Origin: Candidatus Accumulibacter propinquus
GTDB taxonomy: Bacteria > Pseudomonadota > Gammaproteobacteria > Burkholderiales > Rhodocyclaceae
DNA length: 64,000 nt
NCBI GenBank assembly: GCA_016714935.1
Contig: JADKBU010000010.1
Coordinates: 62,001-126,000, forward strand
Direction of reading: 5' to 3'
The notes under the pieces were generated by a model, which saw only the letters and a list, made by a program, of their open reading frames with translations, was not told where the DNA came from and did not search any database. The position numbers and the translations under genes are program-made. Shown piece after piece: positions 35,623 to 44,862 of this stretch (the stretch's first letter is position 1; each line of letters begins with the position of its first letter).

Positions 35623-38600
35623 CTAGATTTGTTCCGACTGCCCGTAACCGGCGCGCCGCAAGGCATCGATCGCGGTATCGACACTGACCACGTCATCGAG
35701 CACTGCGTCCAGCAGGCGCGCGACATCGACCTCGGGGGCGACCGTCGGTATCCAGTAGCGATCCGGCGCGAAGGGATAGGTCGGCAGCGCGATGCGCCGC
35801 GGTTGTTGCCGGTAGAGACCGTCCCAAGCGATGTCGCAGCCGGCGATCCAGCGCTGCAGCAGTGCCTGCGGGTCGCCCTCCGCCGGCAGGGCCGGGCCGC
35901 CGTCGGGGCGCTTGACCGAACCGCGCAACACCTGCGCGGCGTCGGCCCGGCCGTCGAGGAAGGCGCGCAGCCGGTGGCACAGTTCCTCCGGCGAGCCGGC
36001 CGCCAGCGCGAGCCGCTCCGACATCGGTTCGCGCCCGACCTGCAGCGTGTATGCGATCCGTTCGAGCAGATCGGCCGCGGGCGCGGCGCCCTCGATCCAC
36101 CGGCACAGGTTCCCGACCACCGCGCGCAACCGCTCGTCGCTGCGCGCCGAGAGCACCACCAGCCACGGTCCCGGAGTGCCCGGCGGCGAGGTGGGCCGGA
36201 GCGGATATTCCTCGAGCACCACATGCGCGTTCGCGCCACCGAAACCGAAACTGCTGACGCCGGCGCGGCGCGGTGCCGGCGCCTCCCAGGCACACGCTGC
36301 GCTTACGATGTGGAAAGGGCTGCCCGCCAGATCGATGTACGGATTGAGGGGATCGCAGTGCAGGCTGGCCGGCAGCAGGCGGTGCCGCATCGCCAGCAGG
36401 ACCTTGACCACGCCGGCAATCCCGGCCGCCGCTTCGAGGTGACCGATGTTCGATTTCACCGAACCCAGACCACAGCGCTGGCCGCTGGCGGCGCCGCCGC
36501 GTTCGGCGTGCAGCCTGGCGAAAGCGAGTTTCAGACCGTTGATCTCGACCGGATCGCCGAGGCTGGTGCCGGTGCCGTGTGTTTCGATGTAGCTGATACT
36601 GCAAGGGTCGATGCCGCGCATGGCGCGCTCGACCAGCTCGGCCTGCGCCCTGGCATTCGGCGCGGTCAGCGAATGGGCACGGCCGCCGTGGTTTTCGGCA
36701 CTGCCGAGGAGCACGCCGAGGATGGCGTCGCCGTCGCGTTCGGCCTGAAGCAGCGGTTTGAGCACCAGCGCGGCCACGCCTTCGCCGCGCACATAGCCGT
36801 TGGCACGCGCCGAGAAGGTCTGGCACTGGCCGTCAGGGCTCAGCATTCCCGCCATGTGGGCACCGACGAAGGTGTCGGTGGTAAGCGCGACGTTGACCCC
36901 GCCGGCAATCGCCATGGCGCATTGGCCGCTGCGAATGCTCTCGACAGCGCGGTGCAGCGCGACCAGCGAACTTGAACAGGCGGTGTCGATGGCCTGGCTC
37001 GGGCCGTGCACGTCGAGGAAGAAGGAAACCCGGTTGGCCAGCATCGAGTGGGCGGTGCCGGTCGAGGTGTAGGCGTCGGCCGGCACGGCATGCGCCGCCA
37101 GCAGCGTCGCGTAGTCGGTCGCCGACACCCCGACGTAGACGCCGGTGCTGGCCGGCAGGGTGGCAGGACGGTAGCCGGCGTGTTCGAGCGCGCTCCACAC
37201 CGTCTCCAGAAACAGCCGGTGCTGCGGGTCCATCAGTTCGGCTTCGGTGGGCGAAATATTGAAGAAGGCGGCGTCGAAGCGGTCGATGTCGTGCAGGATG
37301 CCTGCCCGCTTGGGAAAATCGGCCTGTCGCACCAGCTCCTGGTAGGCTTCGCCGTAGCGGCTCATCGGCAGCGGGCCAATGGCGTTGTACCCGGCTGCGA
37401 GCTGGTCCCAGAACGCATCAAGGTTGTCCGCGCCGGGAAATCTGCCGGCCGCGCCAACGATCGCGATCGGCAGACCGGGCCCGGCCGGGCTGCGCGCCAG
37501 CGCGCGGCTGCTCGCCAGGCCAGCCGCCACAGCGCCTGACGGTGCGGCGCCCGGCCGCTGCCGCAGATGCTTGCGTCGCCAGCGGTCCTGCAGTTTCAGG
37601 GGGTGCGCGCCCAGCATGTGCCCGACCAACTGCTCGGCGTTCTCGACCTCGAAGAACAGTGCCGGAGTCAGGCTGAGCCCGAACTCGACGCTGATCTTGC
37701 CGGCCAGTTCGGTCATCGAGATCGAATCGAAGCCGAAGTTGTAGAAGGGGGTGCGGGTGTCGATGTCGGCGAGCGGGAATTTCAGGATCGCCGACATGTG
37801 CGCGCGGATCTGCGCCACCAGATCGGCACGGATCAGTGCGCTTTCATCGTCAGGCACCGCCACCGTCACCGCCGCGAGCGGCGTGGCGTCGGCGGCGGCG
37901 TTGCCGAAGCGGATACCGCCGATCCGGCCCAGGATTGTCGCGTCGCTGGCGAGCAGATCGGCACGGCCACGCAAGCCGTGCAGCAGCACCTGCGTGACCT
38001 GGCCTGGCAGCAGCGCCAGTTCGCCGATGTCGAGTGGCGCATAACCGGCCCAGTCGCTGCGGCCTTCGCGCTTGGCCAGGTATTGCGCTACCTGCACCAG
38101 TGCGCCGAGCACGTACGGCTCGATGCGCACATTCGACGGGTAGTGGTCTTGCCGGAGCAGCGGTGCCTGCAGCGTGGCCAGGCAGGCGCCGCCGTCGAGC
38201 AGGGACAGTTGGTGCACGCCTTCGAGATAAGGCGCGTAGTCGAGACCGCCCTCCTGAAGTTCCCGGTAGAAGTCGGCGCCGTCGATGGTCTGCTGCGCTG
38301 CCGGCAGTTGCGCCGGCGCCGGCGACAGCAGCGCCGGCCGCAACTGCCATTCGGCCAGCAAGCGCGGCGCGTCGTCCGGCCCCTGCCAGGCGATCTGCGC
38401 CGCATGGGTGCCGTCGGTGGCTGCGGCAATGGCGATGTGCAGGGTAGCGACCGCTTCCCAGTCGCCGGCCTGATGCCACTTCAGGTCGGCCACCACGAAC
38501 TCGCCCCTGACGCCGGCGATGCCGGCCAGTGCCAGCGCGGTGTCGATCACGAAACTCGGCAGGATCTGCCGACGCGTGCCGTGATGAAAAGCGTAGTCGA

Positions 38601-41600
38601 GCAGTTCACTGATCCGAAAGTCGGTTTCGTAGCGCACCGAGGCCAGGTCGGACACGTTGCGGCCGATGAAGGGGTGCCACTTGCGTTGCGAAGACAGGGG
38701 ATTTTCCACCGTCGGGGCATCCGCATCGACGGCGTACCAGCAACGGATCTTTTCAAAGGGGCAGGTGGGCAGCGAGATGCGGTACGGCAGTTGCGTGCCC
38801 CACAGGCGATCCCAGTCGATCGCCGCACCGCGTACCCAGTAATCGGCGATGCGCTCCAGGCTGGCGGCGTCGAGCACGCGCTCGATGTCGGCGTCGTCGA
38901 ATTCCTGATTGCCGGTGACGATATTGTCGCCATGGCAGAGCCCGTCCGCGACACCGTCGCGCGCGAAATCGGCCATTGCCCGCAACAGCGCCGCAGCGTC
39001 GGCGACGACCACGGCCAGGCGGCACGGCAAGGCGTTGCGGCCCACCTGCAGCGTATACGAGAGCGAGGCCAGGTCGCAGTCGGGATGCCGTTCCAGGTAT
39101 CCGCGCAGACGTTCCAGGTAGCTCAGCAACAGGCTCCGGTTCCCGGCCGACACGACCACCAGGCGTGGCTGGCTTGGCAGGCGCGGCGCCAGGGTTGCGC
39201 TGTACTCTTCGACGATGATGTGCGAATTCATGCCGCCGGCACCGATGGAAGTGACACCGGCACGCCGCGGATAAACCTGGCCATCGACCTTCGGGCGCTC
39301 CCAGCCGGACAGCTCGCGCTGAACGTAGAACGGCGAATCGGCGAACGGAATGTCGGGGTTGAGTTCCTCGGCATGCAGCGAGGGCACGATCTGCCGGTGC
39401 TTGAGCTGCAGCAGCACCTTGGTGAATCCGGCCACCCCGGCGGCGGCCAGCAAGTGCGCGATATTCGATTTCACCGAACCGATCGGGCAGAACTGGCGCG
39501 CCTCGGTATACGAACGGTAGGCCTGGGTCAGGGCCTTGATCTCGATCGGGTCGCCGAGCTTGGTACCCGATCCGTGCCCTTCGACATAGCTGATGCTGCG
39601 CGGGTCGACGGCCGCATCGCGCAGCGCCTTGTCCACCGCCCGGGCCTGCATCGCCGGGCTGGGCACGGTAAAGCCGTTGCGCACGCCGGCATTGTTGATC
39701 GCCGTGCCCTTGATGACGCCGTAGATGTGGTCCCGGTCCCTGACCGCCTCGACCAGCGGCTTGAGCAGCACCGCGCCGACACCTTCGCCGAGAATGGTGC
39801 CGTCGGCGCCCTGGCCGTAGCTGCGGATCAACTCCGAAGTCCGTGTGGTGAAGTGCTCCTGCGAACTGGAGATGAAGTTGTAGGGATGCAGCAGCAGGTT
39901 GACGCCGCCCGCCAGCACCATCCGGCACTGCCGCGAACGCAGCATGTGCACGCCCTGGTCGATGCACGTGGCGGCGGCCGAGCACATGGTATCCATGAAG
40001 ATCGATGGACCGGAAAACCCGTAGAAATAGGACAGCATGTTCGGCAGGGTGCCGGTGTAGCTGCCATTGGCACGCGCACCACGGACCAGCATGTTCTGAA
40101 AGCCGTACAGGCCGTAATGGTTGCTCATCGTCCCGACCAGCACCCCGACGTCGCCGTCGAAGCGCTGGTGCATCTGTTCGCGCGAATAGCCGGCGTCTTC
40201 GAAGGCTTCGACCCCGACCTGCAGGAACAGGCGTACCTCGGGTGACATCAGCTCGGCGTCGCGCTGCGAGATATTGAAGTAGCGCGGATCGAAGCGGTCG
40301 ATATCGCTGAGGAAGCTGCCGTTGCGGATGGTCGTCTTGCCGAGGATGTCACGCTGGTCGTGGTAGATGCCGGCGTGCCGCCAGCGCTCGGACGGGATCT
40401 TCTCGAAGCAGTGCTGGCCGCTGCTGAGCACTTCCCAGAACTGCTCCATGGTCTCGGCGCGCGGATAACGGCCGGCCAGGCCGATGACGGCGATATCGTG
40501 ATAATCCGGCGCATCGCCACTGTCGTGCCGCGTCGGCAACGACGCCACGAAGCGGTTCGCAATCCCCGCGGCCGGAGCCGGCCCGACGTCGGCCACAGCG
40601 GACTGCGGGTCCAGGCTGGCGACCAGCGCGGCCCGGTGTTCCTCGATCAGGTAACCGGCCACACCCTGCAGATCGACGTATTCGAAAAACAGGGTCTTGG
40701 GCAACGAGCCGAGCAATTCCTCCAGTTGCAGGATCATGTCTACGGCCATGATCGAATCGAAACCGTATTGCTCGAACTTTTCCTTCGGCCGGATCTTTTG
40801 CGGATCCAGTTTCAGCACCCTGCCGAGAATGGTCTTCAGCAGCGTCATCGTCCGCGCCTCCAGACCGGGCACATCGACGGGCACCACTGCCGCCGCCGGA
40901 GCCGGGGGCTCCGATTCCGCGCGCAAGTCCCGGCGCAGCGCGTCGCCCTGGCCATAGGCCAGCGCAATCGCGCCGCCATGGCCGGATGCGAGGATTGCGG
41001 CAAGCGCGCTCAAACCGGATTCGGTCGGCAGCGGCAGCATGCCGCGGCGGCGCATCGCTGCGATGCCGGCGGCAGGCATGCGCATGCCACCGTCGGCCCA
41101 CAAGGGCCAGTTGATGGCGATGGTGCGGCCACTGCACTGGCCGGCGCGCGCCCGATCCTGGCGCTGTTCGGCGTAGGCATCGAGGAAAGCGTTGGCGACG
41201 CTGTAGTCGGCCTGACCGGCACCACCGTGGACTGCCGCCACCGAGGAGAACAGCAGCAGAAAGTCGAGCCCGATGTCGCGGGTGGCGTGGTCGATATGCT
41301 GCACGCCACGCACCTTCGGTGCGAACACGGCGGCCACCTGCCGTTCGCTCTTGTTGGCGATGAAGGCGTCGTCGAGCACGCCGGCGCAGTGGATGACGCC
41401 ATTCAGCACGCCGTACTTGTCGATGATGGCGGCGACCACGCGGCGCACGTCGGCGGCATCGCTGACGTCGGCTGCGAAGTAATCGACCGCGAGATCGTGG
41501 GCAGGCGCGCCGGAACGGCCGCTGAGTACCAGCCTGACGTCACCGGCCCGTGCCAGTTCGCGGGCGACGATCTGGCCCAGTCCACCGCCACCGCCGGTGA

Positions 41601-44600
41601 TCCAGTAGACCCCGCCCTCCCTGAACACCGGGGTGGTCGGGGCAGCGACGGCCAGTTCGACCTGAAGCCGGACCTGGCGCCGCCCCTGCGGGTCGATACG
41701 CACATGCTGGCCGAAAGCACGGCTTTCGGCGCCGATCAGCTCGGCCAGTGGCCCGGCACGCATCGCCGCGAGGCCGGCCACGCGCATCAGTTTGCCGTCG
41801 ATGCGCGAACTTTCCAGGCGTGCGGTCTTGAGCAGGGCAAGCAGCGGCGTCAGCAGGTGCCCCTGCTCGGTATCGGGGACGACGATGCACACCAGCGTCT
41901 TGCGATGCTCGCCGAGCCGCGTCTGCAGGTGCCGCAGCACGGCCAGGGTGGCCGCTTCCAGGCTGTCGGCGGCGAGCGGCAAAGCCTCGACATGCGCATC
42001 CCCCAGTTGTTCCCCGAGCGCGGCGATGCGCTGCGGGTCGGACAGCGCCACGAAGACGCTGAGCGTCTGCGCGGCGTCGATGTCGCCCGGCAGCCGCGGC
42101 TGATCCTGCCATTCGTTACGGCTGTACAGCAGCTCCGGCTCGGAGCGGGGCGTGGCCGTCGCGGTTTCCAGCCGGCGCAGCGCCAGGCCCGCCATGCGCA
42201 CGCAGACCTGGCCTTGCCCGTCGCAGAGGTCGATGTCGAAGGTCGGCATCGGCGAAGCGCTGTCGCTGTAGCGCACCCAGGCCCACATCTGTAGCGTGCA
42301 CGGAGCATCGACGCGCAGTTCGCGCAGCGCAAACGGCAGCGCCGGCCCCTCGCCGCGCAGCAGGGCCACGGTGGCCTGAATCGCCGAGTCGAGCAGGCTG
42401 GGGTGCAGGACGTACTCGGCCGCTGCCGGCGCGAGCCCGGCCGGCAGGCGCAGTTCGGCCAACACCTGGCGTTCACCGACGTGCAGCGTTTGCAGGCCCT
42501 GCAAGCTGGCCCCGTGCTCGATGCCGGCAGCGCCGAGCATGCCATAGCAGGCGGCAGGAGTGACGCTGTCCGGGCATTCGGCCCGCAGGCGCGCCAGGTC
42601 GAGCGCGGCCGGCCTGGCGCTGTCGCCGCGGGTCACCCGACCCTGACTGTACACCTGCGATTGTTCGCCGCTGCCGCTGGAGGCCGCATAGGCGAGTTCT
42701 CCATCTGCCTGCGGCGTGAGGCTGAGCCGCAGATCGACCGGGCCGTCGGCGAGTACCAGCGGCCGCGTCCACACCACGTTCTTCAGCAGCAGCGGCTCGG
42801 CCTGCTCCAGCGCCAGGGTGAGCGCGGCGCGCACCATTTCCAGATAGACGACACCGGGCAGGACCATCTCCTGGGCCACGTGATGGTCGGCCAGAAAGAA
42901 CTCGCGCCCGCTGAAACGGACGCTGTAGGCCTGTTCCCGAAGCGTCGAGATGTTCTGGTGCAGCAACGGATGCAGCCGCTCAACCTGCGCCACACCGACA
43001 CCGCCGACAGGATCCGGGAACCAGTGGCGAACCCTGGCAAACGGATACGTCGGCAGGTGCAGCTTGCGCGGCTTGCCGGCCGGATAGAACAGCTCCCATT
43101 CGATCGCCGCGCCATGCGCCCAGAATTCGCCGATCTTTGCCAACTGGCGGTCGGCGATCCACTGCCGGAGCAGGCTTCGGTAAGCGTCATCGTCGGTCAA
43201 CAGGCTCACCAGCCGGCCCCCCTGGCTTGAGTTGCCACCCCAGCATGCGGCGATGGCCGGCTTGCCCGCCAGCCAGGCTTCGAGCTTGCCGACCAGTTCA
43301 GGGAGTTCGCTCACCGCGAACACGACACGCTCGGCCATCGCTTCGCGTCCCAACTGCAGGGTGCAGGCGAGCGCTGCCAGCTCGACCGCAGGACGCGCCT
43401 GCAACTCCGCCGACAAGGCCTGCGCCAGAACGCGCAGGCGCTCCGGGTCGCGCGCCGACAGCGGCACCAGCACGGGTGCGTCGGCCGGCGCCGCGACGGT
43501 GACGGCCGGTGCGATGAACTCTTCCAACAGCACGTGCGCGTTGCTGCCGCCAAAGCCAAACGAACTCACGCCGGCGCGGCGGATGCCGTCCGGTTGCCAG
43601 GGGACGCTTTCGGCGACCACGTAGAACGGGCTGTCATCGAGCTTGATCATCGGATTCAAGCGCGTGAAATGGACGTTGGCCGGCAACGTCCGGTGCCGCA
43701 TCGCGGCCACCACCTTGAGCATGCCGGCGACGCCGGCGGCGCCCTCGAGATGACCGATGTTGGTCTTTACCGAACCGATGCCGCAACTGGCCGGCCGCAT
43801 CGCCGAGCCGAAGCGCTGGTGCAGTTCCTGGAACGCCAGTTTCAGTCCGAGGACCTCGACCGGGTCGCCGAGCGGGGTACCAGGCCCGTGCGCCTCGATA
43901 TAGCTGACGCTGGCCGGGGGGACACCGGCGGCGGCATAGATCTGGGTGATCAGGCGTGCCTGCGCCCTGGGATTGGTGACCGTCAGGGAATTGGTGCGGC
44001 CGCCGTGATTGGTACCGATCCCCTTGATTACCGCGTGGATGCTGTCGCCATCGCGCAGCGCGCTGCGCAGCGACTTGAGCAGCAGCACCGCCCCGCCCTC
44101 GCCACGCACGTAACCGTCGGCACTGCCGTCGAAGGCCTTGCAGCGGCCGTCCCTGGACAACATGCCGTTCTTGCTGAAGGCGATGAAATGGTTGACCGAC
44201 CAGCACAGGTTGACACCGCCGGCCAGCGCGGCCTCGACTTCGCCGTTCTGGATGGCGCGCACCGCCTGGTAGACCGACACCAGCGAACTGGCGCAGGCGG
44301 TGTCGTTGATGAGGCTCGGACCAGCCAGGTCGAAGTAATGCGAGATGCGGTTGGCGATGATCGAATAGGCGGTACCGGTCGGAAAATAGGCATCGACCTT
44401 CTGCCCGGTCTGTTCGAACAGTTCGGCGTAGTCCCAGTGGCAGACGCCCATGTACACGCCGGTGTTGCTGCCGGCGAACTGGCTCGGACGGTAGCCGGCG
44501 TCCTCGATGGCCTGCCACGACAGTTCCATCGCGAAGCGCTGCTGGGGGTCCATGTTCTGCGCTTCGCGTGGCGAGATCCTGAAGAACTCGGCGTCGAAAC

Positions 44601-44862
44601 AATCGGCATGCTCGACGAAGCCACCCCAGATGCTGTTGGTCTTGCCGTCGAACCGGCGCGGGTCGCCATAGTAATCGTCCTTCGACCAGCGCTGCGCCGG
44701 CACCTCGGTAATCGACGACTTTTGCTCGACCAGGTTGCTCCAGAACTGTTCCAGGGTGTCCGACTGCGGCAGGCGCAAAGCCAGGCCGATGATGGCCACG
44801 TCGTCGGGCGCAGCGTCGTTGCGCGGCGGCGGGGTGACCGGCTTGCGGAGGAAACTGAACAT
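35623..44862 (-). CDS. Trans-AT polyketide synthase, glutarimide-forming modules 1-2 and KS of module 3
   Basis: Enzyme of 3079 aa. Module 1: KS 21-449 (C190, DTACASS), DH 631-899 (H660), KR (T1089, Y1220, with an LDD motif), ACP (S1370). Module 2: KS 1456-1887 (C1627 in DTMCSAA, KSNIAH instead of KSNIGH), a DH-fold domain without dehydratase residues (2063-2321, B domain), ACP (S2380). Module 3: KS 2465-2886 (C2629), then a linker and helical tail that presumably docks to the KR at the start of the next protein. There is no AT, so malonyl units come from the separate acyltransferase. With the amidotransferase and free ACP just upstream, module 1 would make a four-carbon unsaturated amide and module 2 would add a branch and close a glutarimide. 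The ATG at 44862 overlaps the amidotransferase stop (TGATG), so the two genes are coupled; a TTG one codon earlier is possible. DH1 has Gln in place of Gly in HxxxGxxxxP. Confidence 0.93.
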   Translation of the reverse strand: MFSFLRKPVTPPPRNDAAPDDVAIIGLALRLPQSDTLEQFWSNLVEQKSSITEVPAQRWSKDDYYGDPRRFDGKTNSIWGGFVEHADCFDAEFFRISPREAQNMDPQQRFAMELSWQAIEDAGYRPSQFAGSNTGVYMGVCHWDYAELFEQTGQKVDAYFPTGTAYSIIANRISHYFDLAGPSLINDTACASSLVSVYQAVRAIQNGEVEAALAGGVNLCWSVNHFIAFSKNGMLSRDGRCKAFDGSADGYVRGEGGAVLLLKSLRSALRDGDSIHAVIKGIGTNHGGRTNSLTVTNPRAQARLITQIYAAAGVPPASVSYIEAHGPGTPLGDPVEVLGLKLAFQELHQRFGSAMRPASCGIGSVKTNIGHLEGAAGVAGMLKVVAAMRHRTLPANVHFTRLNPMIKLDDSPFYVVAESVPWQPDGIRRAGVSSFGFGGSNAHVLLEEFIAPAVTVAAPADAPVLVPLSARDPERLRVLAQALSAELQARPAVELAALACTLQLGREAMAERVVFAVSELPELVGKLEAWLAGKPAIAACWGGNSSQGGRLVSLLTDDDAYRSLLRQWIADRQLAKIGEFWAHGAAIEWELFYPAGKPRKLHLPTYPFARVRHWFPDPVGGVGVAQVERLHPLLHQNISTLREQAYSVRFSGREFFLADHHVAQEMVLPGVVYLEMVRAALTLALEQAEPLLLKNVVWTRPLVLADGPVDLRLSLTPQADGELAYAASSGSGEQSQVYSQGRVTRGDSARPAALDLARLRAECPDSVTPAACYGMLGAAGIEHGASLQGLQTLHVGERQVLAELRLPAGLAPAAAEYVLHPSLLDSAIQATVALLRGEGPALPFALRELRVDAPCTLQMWAWVRYSDSASPMPTFDIDLCDGQGQVCVRMAGLALRRLETATATPRSEPELLYSRNEWQDQPRLPGDIDAAQTLSVFVALSDPQRIAALGEQLGDAHVEALPLAADSLEAATLAVLRHLQTRLGEHRKTLVCIVVPDTEQGHLLTPLLALLKTARLESSRIDGKLMRVAGLAAMRAGPLAELIGAESRAFGQHVRIDPQGRRQVRLQVELAVAAPTTPVFREGGVYWITGGGGGLGQIVARELARAGDVRLVLSGRSGAPAHDLAVDYFAADVSDAADVRRVVAAIIDKYGVLNGVIHCAGVLDDAFIANKSERQVAAVFAPKVRGVQHIDHATRDIGLDFLLLFSSVAAVHGGAGQADYSVANAFLDAYAEQRQDRARAGQCSGRTIAINWPLWADGGMRMPAAGIAAMRRRGMLPLPTESGLSALAAILASGHGGAIALAYGQGDALRRDLRAESEPPAPAAAVVPVDVPGLEARTMTLLKTILGRVLKLDPQKIRPKEKFEQYGFDSIMAVDMILQLEELLGSLPKTLFFEYVDLQGVAGYLIEEHRAALVASLDPQSAVADVGPAPAAGIANRFVASLPTRHDSGDAPDYHDIAVIGLAGRYPRAETMEQFWEVLSSGQHCFEKIPSERWRHAGIYHDQRDILGKTTIRNGSFLSDIDRFDPRYFNISQRDAELMSPEVRLFLQVGVEAFEDAGYSREQMHQRFDGDVGVLVGTMSNHYGLYGFQNMLVRGARANGSYTGTLPNMLSYFYGFSGPSIFMDTMCSAAATCIDQGVHMLRSRQCRMVLAGGVNLLLHPYNFISSSQEHFTTRTSELIRSYGQGADGTILGEGVGAVLLKPLVEAVRDRDHIYGVIKGTAINNAGVRNGFTVPSPAMQARAVDKALRDAAVDPRSISYVEGHGSGTKLGDPIEIKALTQAYRSYTEARQFCPIGSVKSNIAHLLAAAGVAGFTKVLLQLKHRQIVPSLHAEELNPDIPFADSPFYVQRELSGWERPKVDGQVYPRRAGVTSIGAGGMNSHIIVEEYSATLAPRLPSQPRLVVVSAGNRSLLLSYLERLRGYLERHPDCDLASLSYTLQVGRNALPCRLAVVVADAAALLRAMADFARDGVADGLCHGDNIVTGNQEFDDADIERVLDAASLERIADYWVRGAAIDWDRLWGTQLPYRISLPTCPFEKIRCWYAVDADAPTVENPLSSQRKWHPFIGRNVSDLASVRYETDFRISELLDYAFHHGTRRQILPSFVIDTALALAGIAGVRGEFVVADLKWHQAGDWEAVATLHIAIAAATDGTHAAQIAWQGPDDAPRLLAEWQLRPALLSPAPAQLPAAQQTIDGADFYRELQEGGLDYAPYLEGVHQLSLLDGGACLATLQAPLLRQDHYPSNVRIEPYVLGALVQVAQYLAKREGRSDWAGYAPLDIGELALLPGQVTQVLLHGLRGRADLLASDATILGRIGGIRFGNAAADATPLAAVTVAVPDDESALIRADLVAQIRAHMSAILKFPLADIDTRTPFYNFGFDSISMTELAGKISVEFGLSLTPALFFEVENAEQLVGHMLGAHPLKLQDRWRRKHLRQRPGAAPSGAVAAGLASSRALARSPAGPGLPIAIVGAAGRFPGADNLDAFWDQLAAGYNAIGPLPMSRYGEAYQELVRQADFPKRAGILHDIDRFDAAFFNISPTEAELMDPQHRLFLETVWSALEHAGYRPATLPASTGVYVGVSATDYATLLAAHAVPADAYTSTGTAHSMLANRVSFFLDVHGPSQAIDTACSSSLVALHRAVESIRSGQCAMAIAGGVNVALTTDTFVGAHMAGMLSPDGQCQTFSARANGYVRGEGVAALVLKPLLQAERDGDAILGVLLGSAENHGGRAHSLTAPNARAQAELVERAMRGIDPCSISYIETHGTGTSLGDPVEINGLKLAFARLHAERGGAASGQRCGLGSVKSNIGHLEAAAGIAGVVKVLLAMRHRLLPASLHCDPLNPYIDLAGSPFHIVSAACAWEAPAPRRAGVSSFGFGGANAHVVLEEYPLRPTSPPGTPGPWLVVLSARSDERLRAVVGNLCRWIEGAAPAADLLERIAYTLQVGREPMSERLALAAGSPEELCHRLRAFLDGRADAAQVLRGSVKRPDGGPALPAEGDPQALLQRWIAGCDIAWDGLYRQQPRRIALPTYPFAPDRYWIPTVAPEVDVARLLDAVLDDVVSVDTAIDALRRAGYGQSEQI
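37900..38676 (-). other. Branching (B) domain candidate in PKS module 2
   Basis: A double-hotdog, DH-like segment between KS2 and ACP2 (residues 2063-2321). The dehydratase site is lost: HxxxGxxxxP reads HHGTRRQILP (Arg for Gly) and the DxxxQ helix reads GALVQ (Gly for Asp). KS-B-ACP modules with such a non-dehydrating domain carry out the vinylogous Michael addition that makes the branch in rhizoxin and, with an amide-bearing chain, the glutarimide ring. Position, partner KS and upstream amidotransferase all fit; a simply inactive DH is the alternative. Confidence 0.65.

Noticed and set aside
37900..38676. Pyran synthase domain in module 2
   Set aside because: Pyran synthases keep the HxxxGxxxxP motif; here it is broken, and the amidotransferase context favours a branching domain.
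13525..44862. CRISPR-like or tandem-repeat array suspected from the many repeated stretches
   Set aside because: The repeats are the homologous KS, ACP and linker segments of PKS modules, kilobases apart and coding.
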